Below are positions 46,623 to 57,651 of a stretch of 64,000 nucleotides of DNA, piece by piece. Numbering within the stretch: the stretch's first letter is position 1; each line of letters begins with the position of its first letter. Source of the stretch: Eleusine coracana subsp. coracana (lineage: Eukaryota > Streptophyta > Magnoliopsida > Poales > Poaceae); the NCBI GenBank assembly GCA_032690845.1, contig CM064417.1:40678432-40742431 (forward strand), given 5' to 3'. The notes under the pieces were generated by a model, which saw nothing but the letters and a program-made list of their open reading frames with translations, ran no database searches and was not told where the DNA came from. A program made the position numbers and the translations under genes.

Positions 46623-47567
46623 AACCTTGTACATTATTTGATGTAGTAAACACTTTGAAACTAAAATTACTTCATGTCTTTGGTTTCAAAAACAAATGAT
46701 GATTTTTATCAACAGATCATAATGTTGTGACTTGCGAATATTGATTTACTTGATTGTTTGCTTCTATTCACAAGTTGGAACATGTCTTATATTCCTATAT
46801 ATTAAACTTGTCCAAAAGGTTCCAAGTTAAGAGAGGCAGTTTTTTGTTCTAAACGGAGAACGACGGAACATCCGCCACCTAATGACGGAACTTCTGTCAT
46901 CCTCTGTCAATGAAACCCGAGGGTTATGGAAGTTCTGTTCTTACTTCCGTGAAATTCAAATTTCTTTTCTGCCCCAACCCGAGAGCAACGGAACTTCTGT
47001 CACCCAATGATGGAACTTCCGTCACTCTCAGGTTAAAGGGCCCGAAGCCCCTCCTCTCCTTTAGTCAACCGGCCACTACTTCTTTTTTCACCCTCTCTCC
47101 TCCTCTCAAACCCTAGAAGGCGATTCACAGCGATTTGGAGTTTCAACCAGCGAGTTCCTCGGATTTGGTGGAGATTCAACTCTTCCCCCACGAAAGTTCC
47201 ACGATCTCCATTGATTTCCTCTTTTTTCTTGACCTAGGTAGGAACTTGGCCCTAAATTTCATTTTTTAGGCAAATGTTCAAATGTCTTCGTTTTCTTTGG
47301 ATAGAGTGGATGCCTTTTGTCTAGTCTATCACCTTCTAGAGGCATTTACGCTGTCGTGGTAGGATTTAGGAGCTATATTGAATTTAGTGCAAACTGTAAA
47401 CAACGGAAGTTCCTCCAGAACTTCCATCATGACGGAACTTCTATGAATTCTCATGGAACTTCCATTGCCTATAGTTCAGTGCACTGAATTTTTGCTTGCT
47501 CCTTCTCCTTTGCATGTGACTCATACCTAAGTCTTTGTACCCTCTTGCTACCCCTTGGAAGTGAAAG
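46623..47567 (+). promoter_or_regulatory. palindrome-rich spacer before the third ORF of Copia-2
   Basis: No coding frame is seen. Odd-length palindromes with (A)CGGAA/TTCCGT-type arms recur near 46884, 46988, 47009, 47403, 47431 and 47453, the same family as in the Copia-2 LTR. A CT-rich stretch with a telo-box-like AAACCCTAG lies near 47107-47116, and a GT..AG pair suitable for a leader intron lies downstream. It may be a second promoter/leader for the third ORF, which is inference. Confidence 0.45.
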
Positions 47568-49196
47568 ATGGTGAGGATCAAGTATGCTTCCAACACGCCA
47601 ATAGAGGGGCGTGATGAGGAGATTCATCACTCCTCCTCCTCAAGTGAAGACCTAGTGCCAATCTCAAACAGAAGGAAAACAATTGCTTCGAGGCATCAAG
47701 ATCAAGGGACAAGTGGAGCTGCTCAGACTATGAGAGTTGAGCACGGAGGATCTCTCCCTCCTCGGAGAGCTCATGATAAAAGAAAGGCACCGGCCAAGGA
47801 GATAAGTTCTCGGGCAAGGAAGAGAGCTAGAGGTGATTCCATGGAGGTTGTTGAGGGCCTTTGTGTCCATGCTCCTGTCTACCCAAATGACTATGTGTAC
47901 AAGGACTACAAGAAGGACCTTGATGCTCTCATTGAGGAAAGAAAGCAAAATCTTATGCTAGTGGAAGAGCAAGAAGCTACGGACTACCGGTTCTACACTT
48001 GGTTCCAACAGATTACTACATGTCTATGCTTATTGACAAGAACCAGAAGAATAGGTTGGCAACACACCAATGGATCGATTGGTCTTACATGGAGTCAAAG
48101 GATGATCAAGTGTTCAATGACATCATCCAAGTATGCGAGGATTGAGATGTGTATGACCTCATGGGATTCAACTATGATCAGAATGAGGAGGTCATTTGTC
48201 AGTTTTACTCTACTCGCTTTCTTGATGCCAAGAGCACTCTTCATTAGAGAACACAAGGTGTGGAATATTCAGTCTCAGCTAGTCGATGTGCTAGCTACTT
48301 CTTCCAAGGAAGTGAGGACCGTAAGAGGCAGATCATCTCAAATGAAGTTGTGATGAAAGAAAAAGACATGACCTTCATGTACTATGAGAAGTGTTCAAAT
48401 GTGTTTGGAACCACTAATGGACTTAACAACTTCTATTTCACTCTCAACCAGATGCTGAGTCACCATTGCACCCAAGGGAGGGTATGCAACTGCCATTGTG
48501 GAATCATCAAGAAATATTCTTGCTAGGTTTGCTTCGGACGCCACTCCTTTTTGTGTTATGGACTTCATTACCAATGACATTCACATGTCATCTATTGACA
48601 CAAGGAGGGTTCTTTCATACGCACCATACCTTATGAGGATGATAGAGTCGGAGACCGGCATCATCTTTGAGAAAGAGTGCAAGCATGTTCCTTTAAGGCC
48701 AAGATTGCAACCCGTGACTCATCCTATGTTTGCTCAAACAGCTGGTATCTCTCCCAATAGGCGAGACCGCCTTGCTAGAGCTCATGCAAAGAAAGAACTA
48801 GAGGAAGCAGCAGCAGCAGAAGCGCAGCATGCATCATCTTCAGCTCCTCCTCCTCCAGAGCCTCCTCGCCGTCCATCTTCTCCCATTGTTTCCTTCCTCA
48901 AAAGCATCTTCACTGCTTGTTGCTTCAATGCAAAGGAAAATTGGGAGAACAAGAGAAGGATCAACAAGCAAGTGCGGCGCTACAAGAGGGACCAAAGGGC
49001 TCAAGGCCATGAGGTGTCTCTGGATGGCTCTAAGTGTGAGCCCGATGGTGAATCACCGGTCCTTGATGATCCCTTTGCAACCTATGATTGGGACGATGTG
49101 TCACCTAGACCCTCCATAGCTGCATTTGGTCCATCTACCGCTCCTCCAAATGAAGAAGAAGAAGACGATGAGGGCACCGAAGAAGACGATGAGTGA
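47568..49196 (+). pseudogene. Copia-2 third ORF, Sirevirus env-like/accessory position
   Basis: Three readable stretches (47568-48010, about 48010-48525 in another frame, and 48498-49196) form one gene broken by frameshifts near 48010 and 48500 and by stops near 48145 and 48246. The first part is basic and Ser-rich with KR-rich patches. The middle carries Tyr/Trp-rich sequence (FYTWFQQ near 47991). The last part has an Ala/Glu helix, a Pro run, a short hydrophobic Cys-containing segment (near 48888-48930) and an acidic Glu/Asp tail. A gene here, downstream of pol, matches the env-like or accessory ORF of Sireviruses. No clear signal peptide or membrane anchor is seen, so an envelope function is not supported. 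Confidence 0.6.
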
Positions 49197-49199
49197 TTT

Positions 49200-49337
49200 C
49201 TTTTTTTCTTAGCACATCTCTCTTCCTTTTATTCTTTTTAATGCTTTGATGCCAAAGGAGGAGAGAAGCGATGAAAAAGGATATGTGAGCTTGGGTGTGT
49301 TTCTCTATCCATTGAACCTAAGGACAAGTTGTATTTA
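49200..49337 (+). other. Copia-2 tail up to the junction with the LARD-like element
   Basis: It contains a purine run (CCAAAGGAGGAGAGAAG, 49252-49268) that may be a decayed PPT. At about 49338 it joins LTR sequence that elsewhere (56363) sits inside a complete LTR, so this is a deletion or recombination breakpoint. Confidence 0.4.
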
Positions 49338-50622
49338 CCGATGATAACCTCAGGACGGTAGTCGCTCTGCTTAATCTAGGATGACTATTCATCGAGTGGT
49401 ATGGAGACCACTCTTAGACCAGGAAACATTATCACTAGGGAATGATATCGGTAGAAGAAAAGTTTGGATGAGATAACAATGAAGACTGGACAGGCAACTA
49501 AGTGGAAAGGGAAGAACAACTTGTCTTAAAGGAGGTAGCCCAGTCCGAGTCACCTAAGGCTACGCCTCGTGTTCGGCCCATGGGATCAAGTTTGAACGTA
49601 CTGTTTGCATGTTGGAGATATGGGTCCAGTAAACTGACGTAGCTACGACTACCGCTTGGTCAGAAGATACCCTACTCCTTGAGGCGGAACAAGGAATGAG
49701 AGGAGGGAGCAATCTACCCACGGATGGCGGTATGGGACGCATCGTGTTGGGGGACCCTTCTCGGGGGAGCCAGGCCGAAAGACCTTGTGGTACCGTATGT
49801 GAAAGGTTGCTCCATGTGGCTTCTAGGAAGCGTGTATGAATCGTGCAAACAGGTTTCTCCTGCAGGATGTAAATCGATTCGAGTCGCTGCCACTTACAGT
49901 AACGAGTACCACTTGATCGCTGCTCCTTAATGTTGTTGGAAGCCATTAATATGAGGAATGGGTTCAATATTACTGTATGGAATTTTTATTAATTGTATTG
50001 TAACCATGATTGTTGTAGTTATAGTGCAAACTAAATTTATTATTTTGCATGTCAACTTAACTTTCTGCTAAAATTAGAAAAATAAGGATCCACTCTTAGG
50101 CTGGCTTTTTAGCAATATAAACCCTACCCTTAGCCTATGCATGTTTAGGAGTCGACTGTAGATGGCCATTTTTGACGGGTCAGTCTTGCTGAGTATTAGT
50201 TGCTAAGGGCGTAGCTCTTTGTGGTTTTTCAGATGATCAGAGTGGCCAGTTTCCCGACTGCTGGAACATCGAGTGGGGACGATGCATCGACAATGAGGAG
50301 GAGTCCGTTGATTGCCGGTATGGTGTTTTGGATAGAACACCTATCATTGCCGGATGTCGTATGTGTATCGCCGTGAGAGGGCGTTTATATCTTACTTTCT
50401 GTTGGTCCATTTAATACTGTTGAACGATTTTTCTTTCGCACTTTTAAAACTCTGGTTTGTAACTCAAATTTAAATTTATGTAAAACTCTGTACTCCACCT
50501 ATATTCTTGTTGCAATATATTATTCCTGTTATGTGTTGTACTATTAGGTGTCACAGCGCGTGTCGCCACCCGAGAAAGATCCTGAAACGAAATCGTCTCC
50601 GTGGTAAGGCGGTTCTGTTATA
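49338..50622 (+). repeat. truncated 5' LTR of the LARD-like element
   Basis: It aligns throughout with 56363-57651 of the 3' LTR and with 21230-22569 of the solo LTR, for example at ATGTAAATCGATTCGAGTCG (49868). It ends GGCGGTTCTGTTATA just before the PBS. The first 2.7 kb of the LTR are missing. Confidence 0.85.
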
Positions 50623-50625
50623 GCG

Positions 50626-50637
50626 TGGTATCATAGC
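50626..50637 (+). other. primer binding site of the LARD-like element
   Basis: TGGTATCATAGC lies 3 bp after the LTR and differs by one base from the initiator-Met primer site, as is common in grass Gypsy elements. Confidence 0.75.
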
Positions 50638-51179
50638 TATCTCGGGAATAGTGCAACATTCAAAGACATATTTTTGAAAACCCCGTCATGAACGTGTGAG
50701 GACGTGCCCATAGGGATATTATTAGTTATGATTTAGGTGGCAAAGCTAACTATAGTAGATTGTTTGTTTAAATACCTACATCTACGGTCTCGTCAACGAA
50801 AGTATGTGTCCTGCCATGTGGACAGTAACATGGGAAGCTAGCACAAAGGTGTGAAATTGCGGTAAACATCAGTGCCCTGCTCTAGGGAAATAATAAGGGA
50901 TTATTTTCAGCTCGTTTCTTTTTTATTTGATGTATTGTTTCTGAAATAAATCTTCTACAGGTACGCTAACCAAGAATCGCGTAAGAAACATGTAGCATAC
51001 GACTAACTTGAGAGATTGTCTACCACTGACTATACATATGGTCCTATTCATGGCCAAATTTTATTTTATGTGGACGTGTAGGTCGAAAGCATAAGCATTC
51101 ATATACAATATTGGAGCATCAAGTCATTAAGATGAAACTGAAATTTTAGCTAGCATGTCATCCGCTTAAAAATCTATAT

Positions 51180-52090
51180 CTCCTCACTCAAAAGTCAAAA
51201 TATTACAAATAAATAATTGATAAAAATAATGAACAAACCCACTGTACTTCCAGCACGAATTTTGCTTTAGAGGTATTCGGGCAATACTTTTTTTGGTCTG
51301 TCCAAGTTAGCATGTCGCTTTGGTGTCAATCTGAAATTCAGATTCATGATCATATTGTAAAATTTATAACTTTTTATTTAGACTATCTATAGGGCTGTAT
51401 GAGCACTTTTGGAAAGATGGTGCAAAGTTCTAAAACTTTGATAGTTTGACCATTCCTTTTTGAAGCCTGTAAGATACGTTTATGAGCCCATTTTCAGAGC
51501 AACATCACTCTGTCCCCAGAAACAGTTCAGCAGACAAATAGTAACTTGTAAATCCATATCTCAAGTTCTATAAATTAGTGGGAGGTGTGCAAGTATGCAT
51601 TAAAAAGGTATTAAGATTATCCATAAGATTCATAGTTTACTTCTATTGTTAAAAGCATAGGACTCTAGATTTCAGACCAATTTTCAGAACAAGCTCAGTG
51701 TTGTCAATAGCAGATTTTCGACTCTCGATCTATAACTTGAAAAATTCATAGCTCTTGAATCTTTTATCCTATGAGCGTGTGTAAAGATTTGTTGGAAAGG
51801 TGAGAAAGTCCTCTACAATTTTGTTATGAACCTAAAGACTAGTTTTGCAGTCATAAGGAGCAGTTTACATTTTCGTGTTATCTATCGGTGAAGACAGATT
51901 CTGCTGGGAGCAGAATTTCAGAAACTGACAGTCAACTCAGAAAATTCATATTTTCTGAACCTTTGATTAGATGAGAGTGTATAAATACTCGTTGGAAAGA
52001 TATTAAAATTATCTACAAGCTTGGTATTCATTGGTTTTTACTCATTCTACATGTAAGATAGCCGTTTTTGCATTTTAGTAGTTGCTGTAC
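51180..52090 (+). repeat. diverged repeats of about 200 bp in the LARD-like interior
   Basis: Recurrent blocks near 51340, 51545, 51735 and 51935 each combine an AATTCATA(T/G) or AATCCATATCT word, a TGAGxGTGT word and a GTTGGAAAG or AAAGGT word, followed by an AATT(A/T)TCTACAA-type word. No protein is encoded. Confidence 0.5.
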
Positions 52091-52399
52091 AGATAGGACA
52101 GAACCAAACGTATTATCAAACCTTGTGGACAAGTATATTTTTCGATATTGTAATAGCTTGGATAGCTATCCATGACCTTACAGTTGTTCTTCCTTACCAA
52201 GCTGCACTTTTCTATTCGAGGAGCATGCTTAACCTCTTTGCAACTTCTTTGTTTTGTTGAATGCTATCCTCAGTCTCAGTATAACTCCTCTTGCCGTCAA
52301 AATCTTGATGATGCTTCACCTTGAGCGAGTGTTTCCTCTATTTTTTTTTCCTCGTGTTGTCATATTCTTGCTCAAGCAAATAAAAATTTTGAATGCTTG

Positions 52400-52720
52400 A
52401 ACTATGTGCAAGTATGCATCACGAGCATATTAAAATTCATGTGCATTGTAATATCACATATTTGCATTGCACCATCCGTTATGGGCATCATGAGCACCCA
52501 TGAAACATCATGTGCACCATAATACAATCATTCATATGTGCACCATGTACTCATTTGCACCATGACATGAACATTTTGCAAATGCACCAATAATAACTCA
52601 TCATGTATGCATCAAGACATATGCACCATCACATGCTATCCATATGCAACATGTCATTATGCAAGTGCACCATTGCATATGCACTACCATCCATGTGCAT
52701 AGCATTATACAAGTATACCA
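52400..52720 (+). repeat. degenerate CATGTGCACCAT repeat
   Basis: ATGTGCACCAT-like and ATATGCACCA-like words recur about a dozen times at irregular spacing of about 15-40 bp in the interior of the LARD-like element. Confidence 0.65.
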
Positions 52721-53339
52721 TGCACGTGAATTACACTTTAACATTCGGGAGTTCATTGGGGGTGCATGAGGATGTTCATTAGAGGTCAAAATGCATGACT
52801 AAATAATAATAATGAGAAAGAATATAATCTTTGACTATCCTCGTTGTTGAACCAAATTTTGTTGGCTGCTCCACAACCATTGTTGCCATTGAGGAGCAAC
52901 CAAGACACCCAATGTCTTGATGACCTATTTTATCTGTATGTCCACTTGATTCAGACCTCCTTGAATTGTTGATCTATTGTCATGCTTGAATACATCGTAT
53001 ATGGGGTCGATTCCTTTATTTGTTGACCTCATAGAGCACTAAGTCATGATTCCCTTTTTATAAATTATTGGCCACAAGTAATTTTTGGAATTTTTTTTCC
53101 CACACCTCTATCTTTGTCGGCTTAAGTCATCGAATCGTGCTGTCCAGATTTTGGCCCTCCGTCACAGAGTTTGATCTTGGTCCAAAGCTTCTGCTTGTAT
53201 CATCTATTGTTATCTTATATTTGTGAGTCATGTTAAAAATTTGTTTCTTCCACTGCTTTCCCATTAGGATATTTCGGGCAGCGGGGTCGAGACAAAAGGT
53301 GCTATACGAACAAGGGACGTCATCCTCTCGAGTTTAAAT

Positions 53340-53556
53340 TGATGATCTGGTACAACTTTGGGTGTCACCCACCAAAGGTGTGCAACGGTTTGAAATCAAG
53401 GAAAAATTAGAACGATCACTAGTGTACACGACACCTTCCCCACCAGTTGACATAATATTGGAAGACACTGCACAACTGCCACCAGACCAAGGAAGCCACT
53501 TGGAAATCAGAAAGATTTTGGCAAGGTCATTATTCATAGTTCATAAACCAAACTAA
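53340..53556 (+). pseudogene. relic of Gypsy integrase C-terminus
   Basis: A short open stretch reads DDLVQLWVSPTKGVQRFEIK, resembling the conserved segment after the Ty3/Gypsy integrase core (the usual form is a Gly-Asp..Val-x-Leu run into SP.KGV.RF). It then loses similarity. It sits about 210 bp before the 3' LTR, where the end of pol would be, and shows that the element derives from a Gypsy-type ancestor. Confidence 0.55.
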
Positions 53557-53595
53557 ACTTTTTCGCCCTCCTTAAATCTCAGCACGAGATTTCTT

Positions 53596-53609
53596 TAAGG
53601 GAGGAGGGT
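53596..53609 (+). other. polypurine tract of the LARD-like element
   Basis: AAGGGAGGAGGGT lies directly before the TG of the 3' LTR (53610). The CTTTAAGGG.GGAGG context is typical of grass Gypsy elements. Confidence 0.75.
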
Positions 53610-56600
53610 TGTGACATCCTTGGTCTTGTGGTGTTCTAAAAACCACACCTTAGAACCCTTCCACACAAGCATGAGGACTTAGAACAAAAGTTTGAACTGA
53701 AATTAAGCAAATTCGAATTTAATCCAAGTAAATTCGAATGTCGTTTGAACTACAACTCCAAATGTTTCAGCATAACTTTGACCCAATAAAATATATGTTG
53801 TGGTTCCTGGTTAAATAGAATTGTTTCGAATTTCTCATATTTTTATCCCTTCATTATCTGCCCCAAATAAATGCCCAAAATATTTAAAACTACCCCTCTT
53901 TGAAAACTTTATATTCAAATTCAAATGGCAACTGCTGAGCATTATTATTTTTATAAATTAGAGCAAATCATAGTGAGCATACATATATTTTTTTATATTG
54001 TTCACAAAAACTACATTTTTAAATCTATCAAAATAACAAAAGCAAGACGTTTAAAAACCTGAGAAAAGATTAAAGCCCTATGGATCCCACTGTCAGCCGC
54101 TCTGGGAAGCGTCTTCCCCGCTGGTTGGCCGCCGCGGGTGGCACTTCGCCGCGTGGCCGGCGCCGAGGCGCCCTGTCCTCACCTGATCCGAAAACTGGGT
54201 GCCCAAAACCGTCGCCGCCCCTGGTTTCCTCCCTCCCCACCGTCACTTCTCTCTTCCTTCCTCTTTGCTCACGCACCCGAGCTCCCCCACCATTGACGCC
54301 TCCCTCTCTGTGCTTGCCTGCTCATGCGTGTGCAAGCCATCAAAGTGAGCTCCAAGCTGCTAGGACCTGCACCAAGTCACCCCAGAGCTTCTCGGATCGG
54401 CGCCCTGCTCTCCCCCGCCCTCTACAGCCCGACCGAGCGCTTCCTTCCCCGAGCCGAGCAGCCATGGCCGCCCGAACTTGCGCGAGCTCACCCGGCCGTC
54501 CTGGCCCCTACCCGTCCTGGCCGAGCTTCCCCACTGCGTCGCCTGATCCCCATCTCCTTCCCTGCGAGCACGCTCCTCCTCGAGTGCAGTGTCATCGACG
54601 GATTTGGCCTCGTCTTCCTCGACTCCGACCATCGCCGTTCTTCCTCTCCCGCGCCGCATGGTACTCTGCCTTTCAATTATTCTGACCTGCAACCTCCTCT
54701 ATCTCTTGCACGCCCATTTAACCCCTGTTGACTCCATTGTTTTGCATGCCGTCGCCGGAACGCCGCTCGCCATCATCGTCAACCGCTCGACTCCGCCCGG
54801 CGTCTGCCTCCTCACGTCGTGTCGCTCCTCCAGCGAACCTCCCCGACCTGCTGGTCACGTCTCTCTTCCGCCTGGATCGCCTTCCACCGCTTGCACTGGC
54901 GGGAGCCCCGCCAGGCTCATCTTGCGCCGCCGCAGCCATGTCGCCGTCAAGCGCCGAGGGCACGCGCGCCCTGGCTCGCCCCCTTGTCTGGCGTGGCCAG
55001 CAACCGCTGGGCCGAGCAGGCCTCGGGCCTTGCTGCCTCCTAGGCCTGAATCGGCCAGGGCCTTGGGCCTCGCTCGCCTGGGCCAGATCTGGCCCAGGGA
55101 GCCTTCCCCGCCGCGCTGTGGCTGACGGGCCGGTTTCTTTCGGCCCAGTAACGAGGTAATATCCCTTGAATTTAAATATAGCCAAAATAAATGTTTCTAG
55201 ACTCAAAAATCAATATAGAAATAATTACTTAGAAGTAAAATATCATAAAATACTACCTGGACTCCTCGGATTATTATATATTTTAATAGAAATACCAAAA
55301 CACAGTAAGGGTACATGATTCTTTATGCATGCATTTAATGATCGAAAGAAATTGATTAAACTTCAAAAATCTACACCAGGAAATCCACTGCATGTAAAAT
55401 TTTCAAACAAAAATTCTCTGGAACCCTCTGGACTTGTAATATTGTATAAAAATGGTGAACCATGTTGCATGTTATTATTTTTACTAGAACTAAAATAAAT
55501 AGGTAAAACACTAATAAAATCATAAAGAAATCTATGAAGTTAGTAAATTCTTGAAATTTAATATCCACCTATAATTAGTTATGACTAATCATGCTGCAAG
55601 GTTACAAGTTGTAGTTCTCTATAATTTAGTGACAATTAATTATTTGGCCCTTGCCTTGTTTTAGCTATTTAAAACTATTAGCTCGATGCATATATATAAA
55701 AATTGGTCCAAAATCTACCCTTGGCATGTTCTAACTACAGCAAATCACATATACTAATTTTGATGTTCAGAACCATGCTAATTTAATTAGACGTGTCTCA
55801 AGTGTAATAATTTTGTTTAATCTATAGTTGCACTTTAAGACTGAATACATTATACTTAGTTTTTAATTAAGGTTGGCTCGATACACTGAATCGTTATTTA
55901 TATCGATACCACAGTCCAAAAACCTTGCTCAACTACATCGATTTTGATCGACACACCTGGCACTTTTATATGTCGTTATCATACTTAATACTTACGGGAG
56001 TTCATGAAGGAAATACACTAACACACCCACCGTATGCCCCCACCATATATTAAAATTACCTGGCAATCAACACCCCCGTACTCCTGTCAGTCTTAATTAA
56101 CTAGACTACCATAAATCTTCTCTCATGCACAACATCGCATTTGCATCATGTAGATCACGAGGTGAACCATGTGGAGGCTGGACCAGAGCAGGAGCCAGAG
56201 GGAGGTGTTGACTCAGTTAACTAGGAACAGGATCAAGGCAAGCCCCAGTGCATCTCACCAGTTTTATATTTTTTACTTTATCACTAGTTAGGGATATAGG
56301 CTTGTTTGTGTATTAAGTTTATAGAAGTTGTTTGAAAATCTAGCATTGCAGTAGGTTCCCTTACCGATGATAACCTCAGAATGGTAGTCTCTCTGCTTAA
56401 TCTAGAACGACTATTCGTCGAGTGGTATGGAGACCACTCGTAGAACAGGAAACATTATCATTGGGGAATGATATCGGCTGAAGAAAAGTTTGGATGGGAT
56501 AACAATAAAGATCGGACAGACAACTAGGTGAAAAGGGAAGGACAGCTTGTCTTCAAGGAGGTAGCCCCGTCCGAGTCACCTAAGGCTGCCTCTTGTTCGG

Positions 56601-57651
56601 CCCATGGGATCAAGTTTGAACGTAATATTTGCATGCTAGAGATATGAGCCTAGTAAACTGACGTAGCTATGACTACCGCTTGGTCAGAAGATACCCTACT
56701 TCTTGAGGTGGAACTAGGGATGAGAGGAGGGAGCAATCCACCCACGGATGGCTGTACGGGACGCATCGCGTTGGGGGACCCTTCTTGGAGGAGCCAGGCC
56801 CAGAAGACCTTGTGGTACCATATGTGAAAGGTTGCTCCATGCGTCTTCTAGGAAGTGAGTATGGATCGTGCAAACAGGTTTCTCCTGCAGGATGTAAATC
56901 GATTCGAGTCGCTGCCCCTCATAGTAACGAGTACCACTTGATCGCTTCTCTGGAACATTGTTGGAAGAAATTAATATGAGGAATAAGTTCAATATTGCTG
57001 TATGGAATTATTATTAATTGTATTATAACCATGATTGTTGTAGTTATAGTGTAAACTAAATTTATTATTTTGCATGTCAACTTAACTTGCTGCTAGAACA
57101 TGAAAAATAACGATCCACTCTTAGGCTGTCTTTTTGGCAACATAAACCCTACCCTTTGCCTATGCATGTCTAGGAGTCGGCTATAGATGACCATTTTTGA
57201 CGGGTCAATCTTGCTGAGTATTAGTTGCTCAGGGCTTAGCTCTTTGTGGTTTTTCAGATGATCAGAGTGGCCAGTTTCCCGACTGCTGGAACATTGAGTG
57301 GAAACTGTGCACCGACAATGAGGAGGAGGAGTCCATTGATTGCCAATATGATGTTTTGGGCAGAACACCTATTATTACCGGATGTCCTATGTGTATCGCC
57401 GTGAGAGGGCGTTTGTGTCTTGCTTTCCGTTAGACCATTTAATACTGTTGAACAATTTTTTTTCCGTACTTTTAAAACTCTGGTTTGTAACTTAAATTTA
57501 AATTTATGTAAAATTCTGTACTCCATCTATGTTCTTGTTGCAACTATATTATTCCTGTCATGTGTTGTACTATTGGGCGTCACAACACGTGTTGCCCCCC
57601 GAGAGAGATTCTGGAACGGAATCGTCTCTGTGGTAAGGCGGTTCTGTTACA
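53610..57651 (+). repeat. 3' LTR of the LARD-like element (4042 bp)
   Basis: It begins TGTGACATCC and ends GGCGGTTCTGTTACA. A GC-rich island at 54070-55150 with overlapping frames on both strands matches in position the islands of the other two LTRs. The rest is AT-rich. Overlapping long frames in the island are not called genes. Confidence 0.85.

Larger units (their letters stand above)
32210..49337 (+). mobile_element. Sirevirus-like Ty1/Copia retrotransposon with a third ORF (Copia-2)
   Basis: The order is 5' LTR (about 32210-33599), initiator-Met PBS (33602), long gag with zinc knuckle and coiled-coil-like part, protease, integrase, RT, RNase H, a spacer and a third ORF (47568-49196). 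A long gag and an extra ORF after pol are features of Sireviruses. A Helitron (37024-44660) splits pol. The 3' LTR is missing: the sequence joins the LARD-like element near 49338. Many stops make it inactive. The left boundary is approximate. Confidence 0.88.
49338..57651 (+). mobile_element. LARD-like, nearly noncoding Gypsy-type LTR element
   Basis: The order is truncated 5' LTR (49338-50622), PBS (50626), an interior of about 3.0 kb, PPT (near 53596-53609) and a 4042-bp 3' LTR (53610-57651). The interior has no long frame. Its only coding relic is a Gypsy-type integrase C-terminus (WVSPTKGVQRF near 53365-53397). Very long LTRs around a mostly noncoding interior fit the large retrotransposon derivatives known from Triticeae, so it is probably mobilised in trans. 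It is inserted in a hAT gene at 57652. Confidence 0.8.

Noticed and set aside
47568..49196. Endogenous virus envelope gene
   Set aside because: The context is a Copia retrotransposon. The sequence shows no signal peptide or clear membrane anchor, and position alone does not prove envelope function.
54070..55206. Frames of up to 201 codons
   Set aside because: Same GC-rich LTR island of the LARD-like 3' LTR.
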